A DNA stretch of 64,000 nt from Paraglaciecola psychrophila 170 (GTDB lineage Bacteria; Pseudomonadota; Gammaproteobacteria; Enterobacterales; Alteromonadaceae). A model generated the notes under the pieces. It had not been told where the DNA came from, did not search any database, and saw nothing but the letters and a program-made list of their open reading frames with translations. Below, piece after piece: positions 34,161-42,222 of this stretch (position 1 is the stretch's first letter; the number at the start of each line of letters is the position of its first letter). The translations under genes were made by a program, and so were the position numbers. The stretch lies in NCBI RefSeq assembly GCF_000347635.1, contig NC_020514.1, positions 4,278,001 to 4,342,000 on the forward strand. The letters are read 5' to 3'.

Positions 34161-35195
34161 CTAATCCTCGGACTTTAAACGCACATACGTTTTATACTTT
34201 TTTTGTAATAGACGATCGATATAGCGTGTGAGCTTAATTTTTTGACTGATAGCGTTATCCAAAGCGTCAACTAATTCAGTGAGCATGGTTTTATAATACT
34301 CTACATCTTTTATTTGCCCGTCTTCGGTAGGCGCATCTAAAATACCTTTGAGCTTGGATTGAGCTTGTGTTTCTTGTTCAGGCAGAAACATCTCTTCTGA
34401 CACTTCTTTGATGACGTTTTCAACCGCTTCTTCGTCTAAGGTTTCTAGCTCTTCTAGGAAACCAAAAAGTAAAATCCGGTCCATCAACGTATTGATTTTT
34501 CTTGGAATACCATAAGTAAACTGGAATATTCGATCATATGCACCAGCTGAAAACAAAGCTCTACCGTCCCAACCTGCATGTTGCATCCGGTATTCAATAT
34601 ACGCTTGGCACTCTATATCGGTTAATGGCGCTAAATGGCATGACGCTACAATACGTTGTCTAAACTGCTCCATGTTAGGCGCACGTAAAATAGGTTGTAA
34701 TTCTTCTTGTCCAAGCAAGAAGCTCTGTAACAAGGGTTTACCCGCAGCTTGAAAATTAGACAACATCCGCAATTCTTCGATCGTTTCTAAAGGCAAGTTT
34801 TGTGCCTCATCAACCAATAACAATGCTCGTTTGCCCTGTTTGTGCAAATTCATTAAAAATGCTTCAAGATCATTCAAAATGTCAGATTTTGTACTGCCTT
34901 TAACTGGCACATTAAATTTGCTGGCCACCATTTTCACCAATTCATCGGGTGACAATTTTGGCGTGACTATTTGTGCAGCCACGATATCTTGCTGCATGTT
35001 GTCTAATAAACTGTTCGCGATGGTCGTTTTACCGGTACCAATTCCGCCAGTGATGACAATAAAACCTTCAGCTTGAGATAACCCGTATTGCAAATAAGAC
35101 ATGGCACGTTTATGCCATTTACTGCCAAAAAAGAAGCTAGGATCGGGGGTCAGTTGAAAGGGCTTAGAGGTCAGGCCGTAATAATTTTCATACAT
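34161..35195 (-). CDS. AAA ATPase of the ExeA / PEP-CTERM-locus type
   Basis: About 344 residues. The N-terminus MYENYYGLTSKPFQLTPDPS and the segment RAMSYLQYGLSQAEGFIVIT match the ATPases of PEP-CTERM/exosortase loci and the GspA/ExeA family. Walker A is GGIGTGKTT near residue 47 and Walker B RALLLVDEAQNL near 125. The C-terminus is helical and charged, without a peptidoglycan-binding domain. The start at 35195 is preferred to a TTG that would add eight residues. No exosortase or secretion genes are adjacent, so its partner is unknown. Confidence 0.8.
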   Translation of the reverse strand: MYENYYGLTSKPFQLTPDPSFFFGSKWHKRAMSYLQYGLSQAEGFIVITGGIGTGKTTIANSLLDNMQQDIVAAQIVTPKLSPDELVKMVASKFNVPVKGSTKSDILNDLEAFLMNLHKQGKRALLLVDEAQNLPLETIEELRMLSNFQAAGKPLLQSFLLGQEELQPILRAPNMEQFRQRIVASCHLAPLTDIECQAYIEYRMQHAGWDGRALFSAGAYDRIFQFTYGIPRKINTLMDRILLFGFLEELETLDEEAVENVIKEVSEEMFLPEQETQAQSKLKGILDAPTEDGQIKDVEYYKTMLTELVDALDNAISQKIKLTRYIDRLLQKKYKTYVRLKSED

Positions 35196-35344
35196 AATTA
35201 AAAACCACTTGTTCCGCAAAAAAGAAAAGGAAAAGTCTTGAGTCTAGCTTAAGTCATCTACCTAAGGCTTAGCAATCAAATACCATAATTACCTTCGAAT
35301 AGGCTATGCCTTTTAAAGGTTGCTAGCGTGGTTACAAGAGCCAG

Positions 35345-35986
35345 TCAGATGACATAATAATAAATAGAAAAGAAATGACACATACAGCCAGCAACCACAA
35401 ACATATGCCAAATTGCATGGGTAAACTGAATTTTTTTAGCGACGTAAAACAGCACACCGACCGTATAACAAAATCCGCCTGCAAATAATAACCATAATCC
35501 CTGGGTTGATAAGGCGTTATACAACGGATAAATAAAGAAGATAGCTATCCAGCCCATTAACAAATACGTAATAACCGATAATTTCGGAAACCGTTGGTTT
35601 GCGAAAATTTTGCAAGTTATACCTACCAACGCAATCGACCAAACGATGATCATCCCGGTCAGTCCTACCCAACCGCCAATGGCCAAAACCATGAATGGTG
35701 TGTAAGTACCCGCTATCAACAAGTAAATTGCACTGTGGTCTATAATCTTAAGAAAAGCTTTTACATTAGGACTTGTAGCAGAATGATAAAGTGTTGACGA
35801 TAGAAACATTAAAATCATCGACAAGCCATAGACTAAACAAGCAAATTGCCCATATATGCCATCGACTTTCAGTAACAAAAATATCAGCCCCACAATGGCA
35901 GCAATCACGCCCACACCATGGCTTATTGTATTTAGTCGCTCTTCAAGTGGGGAATAATGGTTTGATATAACGCTGGACTGATTCAT
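35345..35986 (-). CDS. Hemolysin III family membrane protein
   Basis: A 213-residue integral membrane protein with seven hydrophobic segments of the HlyIII/PAQR superfamily. The conserved N-terminus EERLNTISHGVGVIAAIVGL, the SSTLYHSA motif, DHSAIYLLIAGTYTPF and the C-terminal HAIWHMFVVAGCMCHFF carry the histidines and serine that bind metal in this family. Its function in bacteria is not established and the haemolysin name is historical. It is a single-gene unit. Confidence 0.92.
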   Translation of the reverse strand: MNQSSVISNHYSPLEERLNTISHGVGVIAAIVGLIFLLLKVDGIYGQFACLVYGLSMILMFLSSTLYHSATSPNVKAFLKIIDHSAIYLLIAGTYTPFMVLAIGGWVGLTGMIIVWSIALVGITCKIFANQRFPKLSVITYLLMGWIAIFFIYPLYNALSTQGLWLLFAGGFCYTVGVLFYVAKKIQFTHAIWHMFVVAGCMCHFFSIYYYVI

Positions 35987-36173
35987 TAATTAGGTCGTGA
36001 TAAAAACAGGATTTCATCATATATTTTGAGCGTACAGTTGTACACTGAAATAATCTTTAAACATGCTTAGTTTATAAATCACACACTGCTAAGTATTGAG
36101 ATATAACACCAGCATAACTAACTCGTCATTTTCCCAAAAATAAACCACGTTATGCTGAAACTTTTAAGCAAGT

Positions 36174-36213
36174 AAAAAAAGGCTAGCCATCATTTTAAAA
36201 ATGGTGGCCAGCC
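36174..36213 (-). terminator. Terminator after the lipoprotein gene
   Basis: A strong stem (GGCTAGCCATCATTTT / AAATGGTGGCCAGCC, one mismatch pair) at 36181-36213 is followed on the minus strand by seven T residues (36174-36180). It lies about 30 bp after the lipoprotein stop. Confidence 0.82.
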
Positions 36214-36244
36214 TCACATTGTTCAATATCTTAGTTGAATGTAC

Positions 36245-36721
36245 TTACTCTCCCCTAGGGTAACTGGAAGAAGAGTTGAGAGCAGACGACTGTGGATTGT
36301 TGTGATTAGACATCTTAGCTCTGGAGAGTCGATCTAATTGTACAGAGTGCAACTTATAAATTCCGGTGAAAGTACACTCAGTATATTTATCACCCACTCT
36401 AGCAACTTTTCCACTGTTGACTTTAACAACACCATCATTTGCATTTAAAAGGATGAGCTTCCCAGCAAAATACATGTTTTCGCAATTATCTGGCGTGGTC
36501 AGCAAATAAGATTTTTGGTTTTGTGCAACAAGCGCAATATGTTGGTTATTTAATACAAAAAGATCTACAGCATACAATGAATCAATACTTTCTAAGGGAG
36601 TTAACCCTTCATCCGCGATGAAGGTAGTAACATAATTTTCATAATTATTTATTTTACTATTACTGCAACCAACCAACAAAACAGTAGCAATAGTTAATAT
36701 ACTTCTTATATAAATTTTCAT
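36245..36721 (-). CDS. Lipoprotein of unknown function (DUF6491-like)
   Basis: A 158-residue protein with a lipoprotein signal ending in the lipobox LLVGC at residue 19. The mature part is short and beta-rich, with SIDSLYAVDLFVLNNQHI, then a conserved-looking QKSYLLTTPDNCENM and CTFTGIYKL, features I associate with DUF6491. The two mature cysteines may form a disulfide. The last 30 residues are Ser/Asn-rich and probably disordered. It is monocistronic with its own terminator. Confidence 0.6.
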   Translation of the reverse strand: MKIYIRSILTIATVLLVGCSNSKINNYENYVTTFIADEGLTPLESIDSLYAVDLFVLNNQHIALVAQNQKSYLLTTPDNCENMYFAGKLILLNANDGVVKVNSGKVARVGDKYTECTFTGIYKLHSVQLDRLSRAKMSNHNNPQSSALNSSSSYPRGE

Positions 36722-37189
36722 TTGCTTTCCTTGACGCTTGTCTATGTATAATAAGTAACCAAAAAACTATAACTGACAACCCTTGCTTGAACAAATTTAT
36801 TCGCAACACCGATGTAATGTTATCTTTGATAAAGATAGGTAGTAGCCAACATTATAAGCCCACCAGCAAGTTTAGTTGCATGACATTTTAGCTAATTGCT
36901 ATTGAGAAATACGGCGACTAAAACATTACTGTTTGAGATTCATTAAATTTACCTATGCACTTAAGATTCATAATTATTTAAGCTGAAAATTTAAGCCGAA
37001 AGAAAAGTGCCGACGTCACCAGAGCGGTTGTCGACCAAGTCGATGCTTTTGATTTACCCTCGTATTAATGTTCGCCAAATAATGGGATTAAGAAGATAAC
37101 TGACGAGCGGCCTTTCTTGCTTACTTGTTTTGGCTGTTGAAAAAAGTAGTATGTCGTTTGGCATAAATGCCAATCGCCCCCCCTCTTAA
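36722..37189. other. Gene-free stretch with dispersed repeat R3
   Basis: The left 300 bp are AT-rich with no recognisable element. The right part is dispersed repeat R3 (37021-37212). No gene is supported here. Confidence 0.6.
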
Positions 37190-37212
37190 ATGCGGGTGCC
37201 CTTTAGGCATAA
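37021..37212 (-). repeat. Dispersed stem-loop repeat, copy R3
   Basis: It aligns with R2 across TCGATGCTTTTGAT, CTCG and TTCGCCA, GAGCGGCC-TTTCTTGCTTAC, and GGGTGCCCTTTAGGCATAA. The stem arm is degenerate (CTTACTTGTTTTG against AAAAAAGTAGTATG). It runs into the region annotated as the start of the GIY-YIG gene. Confidence 0.7.
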
Positions 37213-37270
37213 GACTCTCCTATCATGTACAATACCTTCCATAAATCCAAAAAACTCCAACGGTAAAACA

Positions 37271-37579
37271 GTGGCTCCATGGTACATATACATAGTCGAA
37301 AACAAATTAAGCCATTACTACACAGGCATTTGTACCAACATTGAACGACGATTTGAAGAGCATCAGTCCAGCGGGCCTAAATGTGCCAGAGCTCTGAAGG
37401 GTAAAGGCCCACTCACTCTGAAGTTTAGTTGTAAGGTTGATAGCCATTCAGAGGCATTAAAATTGGAAATTTGGATCAAAAAGCTAAATAAGCCTAACAA
37501 AATTAAATTGGTAAATAACTGTTTATGTAATGCCCCACTACGAAATACGCTAGGAGAGGATAAAAATCATGACAAATAG
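37271..37579 (+). CDS. GIY-YIG domain protein (UPF0213-like)
   Basis: A single GIY-YIG nuclease-type domain of about 102 residues. WYIYIVENKLSHYYTGICTN supplies the paired tyrosines, followed by the arginine in ERRFEEHQSSGPKCARALKG and KLEIWIKKLNKPNK. The start is uncertain. An ATG at 37190 would add 27 residues encoded partly by dispersed repeat R3 and unlike the family, so I prefer the GTG at 37271, just before the domain. It overlaps the glnE start by 11 bp, suggesting translational coupling. The cellular role of these small proteins is unclear. Confidence 0.75.
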   Translation: MAPWYIYIVENKLSHYYTGICTNIERRFEEHQSSGPKCARALKGKGPLTLKFSCKVDSHSEALKLEIWIKKLNKPNKIKLVNNCLCNAPLRNTLGEDKNHDK

Positions 37580-40487
37580 CCCACCCATTGCACTTTTCAA
37601 TGAGTTAATCGAACTAGGTAACTTACGTTGGCAGGAGCTGCAATCTCATCAAGAGTTTTCCAGTCAATTTGAAATGTTTGAAGAACAGATAAAAACGGCC
37701 TTTTCACTCAGCGATTTTATTTCTGTGCAATGTCTGAAGTATCCCTCTTGGTTAACTGAACTACTGGTGAAAAAACTGCTTTTTGCTGAACATATAGATT
37801 ACCAAGACAAACTTGCCATGGTATTGACTGAAGTTGAGAATGAAGCTGTTTTACAACAACAACTTAGGCAGTTTAGAAACTTTCATATGTTGAGAATTGC
37901 GTGGCGCGATTTGCTTAATATACAATCGATTGAGGACTCATTAGCACAAGTATCTGAACTAGCACGTCAATTGATTAACCAAACTAACAACTGGTTATAT
38001 CAATCTTTACAGCCGCAGTTTGGCCTGCCTGAAGGAGAGTTTGGACCGCAACCTATGTTGATTTTGGGTATGGGTAAATTAGGAGGTGGCGAACTTAACT
38101 TTTCTTCTGATATCGATTTGATTTTTACCTACCCTGCAGTGGGAGTTACCACGGGTGGCAAGAAGTCACTCGAAAACCAACAATTTTTTACTAAACTAGC
38201 TCAGAAACTAATTACTGCACTGGACCAAATAACCGCTGATGGCCAGGTGTACAGGGTTGATATGCGCTTAAGACCATTTGGTGACAGTGGCCCCATCGTG
38301 ATGCATTTTGATGCCATGGAAGATTATTACCAAGAACAAGGCCGAGACTGGGAACGTTATGCGATGCTCAAAGCATCTATCTTGAATCGACCTTGCGACT
38401 ACACAAATCAGTTATCCGATATTCTGCAACCTTTTATTTATCGGCGATATTTAGATTTTAGTGCTATTGAGTCGCTACGTAGTATGAAATCGATGATTGA
38501 ACAAGAAGTCCGCAGACGTGGCCTAACCAACAATATTAAGTTAGGTGAAGGTGGGATAAGAGAAGCAGAATTTGTGGTGCAAAGTTTGCAACTCATCAAC
38601 GGTGGACGAGAATCGAGTCTGAAAGTTCAGAGCTTACAATTAGCGCTCGGTGAGCTAGTCAATTTACAGATATTACCCAATCAAAGTGCCCAAGATTTGC
38701 AGAATAGTTATTTATGGCTGCGTAAAGTAGAACATTGCCTGCAGCAATTTGCCGACAAACAAACACAAGTATTACCCAACAATGACATTGACCAAAAACG
38801 TTTGTTAACTGTCTTAGGCTTACTCGACTATACCGACTTTATGGAACTGTTAGATAAGCACTGCACGTTAATCCACCAGCAATTTTCATTACTGGTGAAA
38901 GAAGATCCCGCACTGCAAGATGATATTGCAGATGAACAGCAACAGGGGGCAAAAGATCTTTGGCAGTTACAACTAGACGCGGCAGAAATACAAAGCATAT
39001 TAAAATATTGGCATTTAGCAGACGAAGTCAACAATACCCCCCTTTCTATTGCCGAAGATGTATATCAACAAATCAACACATTTAAACAAGATTTAACCAC
39101 TCAGCGAATTGGCCAGCGAGGCCTTACAACGCTGAATAATCTAATGCCCGTGATTATTCACAATGTCCTTAGCTCCTCAGCTAACGATCATGCAGAGTTG
39201 TTCAGGCGTGTATTAAGTGTTTTACATGCCGTATTAGGACGTACCGCTTACCTGCAGTTATTATTTGAAAACCAAGCAGCATTATTCCACTTAGTGAAGT
39301 TATGCGCTGCTAGTCCTTGGGTGACACAACAAATAGCACGTTTTCCGCTGTTGTTAGATGAACTACTTAATCCCGTATCACTTTATCAACCCGTGGCCTT
39401 AAATCAATATTCGGATGAGCTGCGCCAAGCATTACTGCGGGTAGAGCCAGAAGATTTAGAGTTGCAAATAGAAACATTGCGTCAATTTAAACTCAGCCAA
39501 CAATTAAAAATCGCGGCTTCTGACATATCTAATGCCTTGCCAGTGATGCAAGTCAGTGATCATTTAACCTATTTAGCCGAAGCCATTATTGTTCAAGTGG
39601 TGGATATCGCATGGCAACAAATAGTGGCTAAAAATGGTGTGCCCGTATGTGAAACCCATGGCCCTAAAAATATTCAAGACAAAGGTTTTGCGGTCTTGGG
39701 ATTTGGCAAACTGGGAGGATGGGAGTTGGGTTACGGCTCAGACTTAGATTTAGTCTTTTTGCATAATTGTGACGGTCAACAGCTCACCAATGGAAAAAAA
39801 CCAATTGGAACGAGTGGCTTCTACATCAAACTTGCGCAGCGGATTTTGCATATATTCACCATCAAAACAGGCTTAGGGCTTCTCTATGATGTAGATATGC
39901 GATTACGCCCCTCTGGCAATGCCGGTTTACTGGTGTGTCATGTGAATGGTTTTGCTACCTATGAAACTGAAAACGCGTGGACTTGGGAGCATCAGGCATT
40001 AGGTAGAGCACGATTTATAACAGGCTGTAATGAATTGCATAAACGTTTTAGTGCAGTGCGAATAGCGGTGCTTTCAAAACCAAGAGTGTTATTGGAGCTT
40101 GCTGATGAAGTGGTGACTATGCGAGAAAAGATGCGAGCCCATTTAGCGAAGGGGAACGCTGAAAATATTGATTTAAAACAAGACGCCGGAGGAATAGCAG
40201 ATATAGAATTTATCGTACAATTTATGTTGCTTGCTCACACCAGTTCTTTTCCAAGCTTAGCCAAATGGCCTGATAATGTGAGAATATTAGCCGACTTAGC
40301 AACGTTATCCCTGATTACTAAATCTGAAGCAGATACTCTTAATCAAGCATATTTGGAATATCGCAACTATGCGCATCGACTAGCCTTGCAAAATGGCGCA
40401 TTAGCTACCGTTAATGCATCCCTTGTAGAACTTCAAACCAAAGTAAAGGCTATTTGGAATAAGTATTTAATCGATATGCAGCAATAG
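37569..40487 (+). CDS. glnE: Bifunctional glutamine synthetase adenylyltransferase/deadenylase
   Basis: A 972-residue enzyme that adenylylates and deadenylylates glutamine synthetase in response to PII state. The N-terminal nucleotidyltransferase domain has GMGKLGGGELNFSSDIDLIF near residue 160 (adenylyl-removing), and the C-terminal one has GFGKLGGWELGYGSDLDLVF near 715 (adenylylating). Each is followed by the DMRLRPxG motif. The length is normal. AGGAGAGGA precedes the ATG, and the start overlaps the GIY-YIG gene. It is convergent with the TcpQ-domain gene 20 bp downstream, with no obvious terminator. Confidence 0.97.
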   Translation: MTNSPPIALFNELIELGNLRWQELQSHQEFSSQFEMFEEQIKTAFSLSDFISVQCLKYPSWLTELLVKKLLFAEHIDYQDKLAMVLTEVENEAVLQQQLRQFRNFHMLRIAWRDLLNIQSIEDSLAQVSELARQLINQTNNWLYQSLQPQFGLPEGEFGPQPMLILGMGKLGGGELNFSSDIDLIFTYPAVGVTTGGKKSLENQQFFTKLAQKLITALDQITADGQVYRVDMRLRPFGDSGPIVMHFDAMEDYYQEQGRDWERYAMLKASILNRPCDYTNQLSDILQPFIYRRYLDFSAIESLRSMKSMIEQEVRRRGLTNNIKLGEGGIREAEFVVQSLQLINGGRESSLKVQSLQLALGELVNLQILPNQSAQDLQNSYLWLRKVEHCLQQFADKQTQVLPNNDIDQKRLLTVLGLLDYTDFMELLDKHCTLIHQQFSLLVKEDPALQDDIADEQQQGAKDLWQLQLDAAEIQSILKYWHLADEVNNTPLSIAEDVYQQINTFKQDLTTQRIGQRGLTTLNNLMPVIIHNVLSSSANDHAELFRRVLSVLHAVLGRTAYLQLLFENQAALFHLVKLCAASPWVTQQIARFPLLLDELLNPVSLYQPVALNQYSDELRQALLRVEPEDLELQIETLRQFKLSQQLKIAASDISNALPVMQVSDHLTYLAEAIIVQVVDIAWQQIVAKNGVPVCETHGPKNIQDKGFAVLGFGKLGGWELGYGSDLDLVFLHNCDGQQLTNGKKPIGTSGFYIKLAQRILHIFTIKTGLGLLYDVDMRLRPSGNAGLLVCHVNGFATYETENAWTWEHQALGRARFITGCNELHKRFSAVRIAVLSKPRVLLELADEVVTMREKMRAHLAKGNAENIDLKQDAGGIADIEFIVQFMLLAHTSSFPSLAKWPDNVRILADLATLSLITKSEADTLNQAYLEYRNYAHRLALQNGALATVNASLVELQTKVKAIWNKYLIDMQQ

Positions 40488-40506
40488 CCTGACTAAAAAT
40501 GGGACC

Positions 40507-41127
40507 TTATTTTCGAGCTTCAGCACATTGCTTTTCTAAATACTCAGATGATTTAGACGTAATGACTAAAGAACGTTGGAGGGGACACATGTATGCTTTG
40601 ACCTCACCATCAAAGTTGGCATCGATGGCATTACCAATTATTTTTAAGCTAGCCAACAGCGAATCATCAAGTTGAAAAGGGTGTTTGACAATAAAGTCTT
40701 GATCAAGCTCCCAAATTACTTGCATACCCTCTGATTGAGCATATTCGGTAATGGCACTTCGAAGTGTACTTCCCGCTTTAAAGATGCGATGTTTGTGCTC
40801 CCCTACCCATCTTCCTAATACTGGATTTTGTAAGCTTTCCATCTTTTGCAATCGTTCGCCAAGGGGTTTATCGGAGATTTTCACCCCCATCACAAAGTCG
40901 CCTAACTCTTCCTCACGAGGATACCGAGATGACAAACGATAATCCGCATAAAAGTCGCTCATATTACTTGCGATAGTTTTTTTACCCGAGTCTCCTTCTG
41001 GGCGCACAGCCGACTCATTACTTTGTTGCATAAGCAACACTACAACTGCAATCGCAATGATCATCAGCCCTAGCATTACATGCTTTAGCCAAAATAAAGA
41101 ATTAGATAGCTGTTTATTATTTTTCAT
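40507..41127 (-). CDS. TcpQ-domain (toxin co-regulated pilus Q-like) membrane-anchored protein
   Basis: A 206-residue protein with one N-terminal transmembrane anchor (VMLGLMIIAIAVVVLLMQQ, residues 17-35) and a C-terminal periplasmic domain. The segment AGSTLRSAITEYAQSEGMQVIWELDQDF near residue 117 is characteristic of the TcpQ/PilL-N-type fold. Such proteins support pilus or secretin assembly, but no pilus genes are nearby, so the role here is unknown. It lies 36 bp downstream of lpxL on the same strand. Confidence 0.75.
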   Translation of the reverse strand: MKNNKQLSNSLFWLKHVMLGLMIIAIAVVVLLMQQSNESAVRPEGDSGKKTIASNMSDFYADYRLSSRYPREEELGDFVMGVKISDKPLGERLQKMESLQNPVLGRWVGEHKHRIFKAGSTLRSAITEYAQSEGMQVIWELDQDFIVKHPFQLDDSLLASLKIIGNAIDANFDGEVKAYMCPLQRSLVITSKSSEYLEKQCAEARK

Positions 41128-41163
41128 TACGCATTGTAACTATTGTTAACCTTATTATTAATT

Positions 41164-42096
41164 TCAATCGTACAGCGAGGGATCATCAGCATTAGGTCTG
41201 GTTTTAAACCGTTTATGCATCCAAAGATATTGTTCTGGTGCAATCATAATCATCTTTTCAATCATTTGATTCATACGTGTTACATCGTCTTTATCGTCAC
41301 CTGAAGGAAAATTCTCTAGTCCGGGTAGTACAATTATTTTGTAGCCTTTAGCGGTTTTAATTGAAACCAGAAAAACGGTCTCACAATCTGCTTGTTTTGC
41401 AAATAACAAAGAGCCTGTTGTGGTTGCGACTTCGGGTACAGCAAAAAGTGGTGTAAACTCACATTTTGAGCGTCCGTAATCTTGATCTGGCAAATACAAA
41501 CACAATTCGCCGTCACTTAAAGCGCTGATTAAACCTCTAACATTTCGCTTGTGTACCATATATTTATTACTACGTTGGCGACCATGGTATTGAATGTATT
41601 CCATTAATCTATTGTTGTGTTTACGGTAAAACACCACTGATGGATACTTAAGACCGGCTATTCGGCAAGCAAATTCAAGATTCATATTATGTATTGCATA
41701 TGCAAGTACACCTTTGCCTTTGGCTAAAATGGCCTCAATATGTTCAAAACCTTCAAACTCAGCTTTCTGGGCAACACGCCATGTTGGCCACCACCATCCC
41801 ATGCCTGTCTCAAGGATCGCCATACCGGCATTATCTAAGTTAGCGTCTAATATAGTTTGACGCTTTTCTGGACTTAGCTCCGGAAAAGACAATTCTAAAT
41901 TACGCTTGGCTACGTTATAACGTTTTTTAGCAATAACTTTGAGTAACTTGCCTAATAACTTCCCGATGTTTTTTTGCACCCGATAAGGTAACCAAGACAC
42001 GCTGTAAAGAATCAGGACACTGATCCAAGTTAACCAATATTTAGGTAAGAAAAACTCTATTTCAAAATCTGGTGCGACTATTTTTTTTACTGACAA
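41164..42096 (-). CDS. lpxL: Lipid A lauroyl acyltransferase
   Basis: A 310-residue inner-membrane acyltransferase that adds a secondary acyl chain to Kdo2-lipid IVA. KYWLTWISVLILYSVSWLPY near residue 19 is the membrane anchor. The catalytic H-x4-E motif is HNMNLE near 140, and YLPDQDYGRSKCEFTPLFAV and the C-terminal PEQYLWMHKRFKTRPN are close to E. coli LpxL. LpxM is the alternative, but the DQDYG and TTTGSL segments favour LpxL. It is divergent from the hybrid histidine kinase. Confidence 0.9.
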   Translation of the reverse strand: MSVKKIVAPDFEIEFFLPKYWLTWISVLILYSVSWLPYRVQKNIGKLLGKLLKVIAKKRYNVAKRNLELSFPELSPEKRQTILDANLDNAGMAILETGMGWWWPTWRVAQKAEFEGFEHIEAILAKGKGVLAYAIHNMNLEFACRIAGLKYPSVVFYRKHNNRLMEYIQYHGRQRSNKYMVHKRNVRGLISALSDGELCLYLPDQDYGRSKCEFTPLFAVPEVATTTGSLLFAKQADCETVFLVSIKTAKGYKIIVLPGLENFPSGDDKDDVTRMNQMIEKMIMIAPEQYLWMHKRFKTRPNADDPSLYD

Positions 42097-42222
42097 ACTT
42101 ATCTCCTACTCATTCATTAGTCTTAGTCTAATACGGAAAGCCAATTGGCAACATGAAAAAAAGTGTTAAGCTCGATTGTTGTCACCACAAAAAAAGCTTT
42201 TTCGCAGCAGATTGGAGATGTA

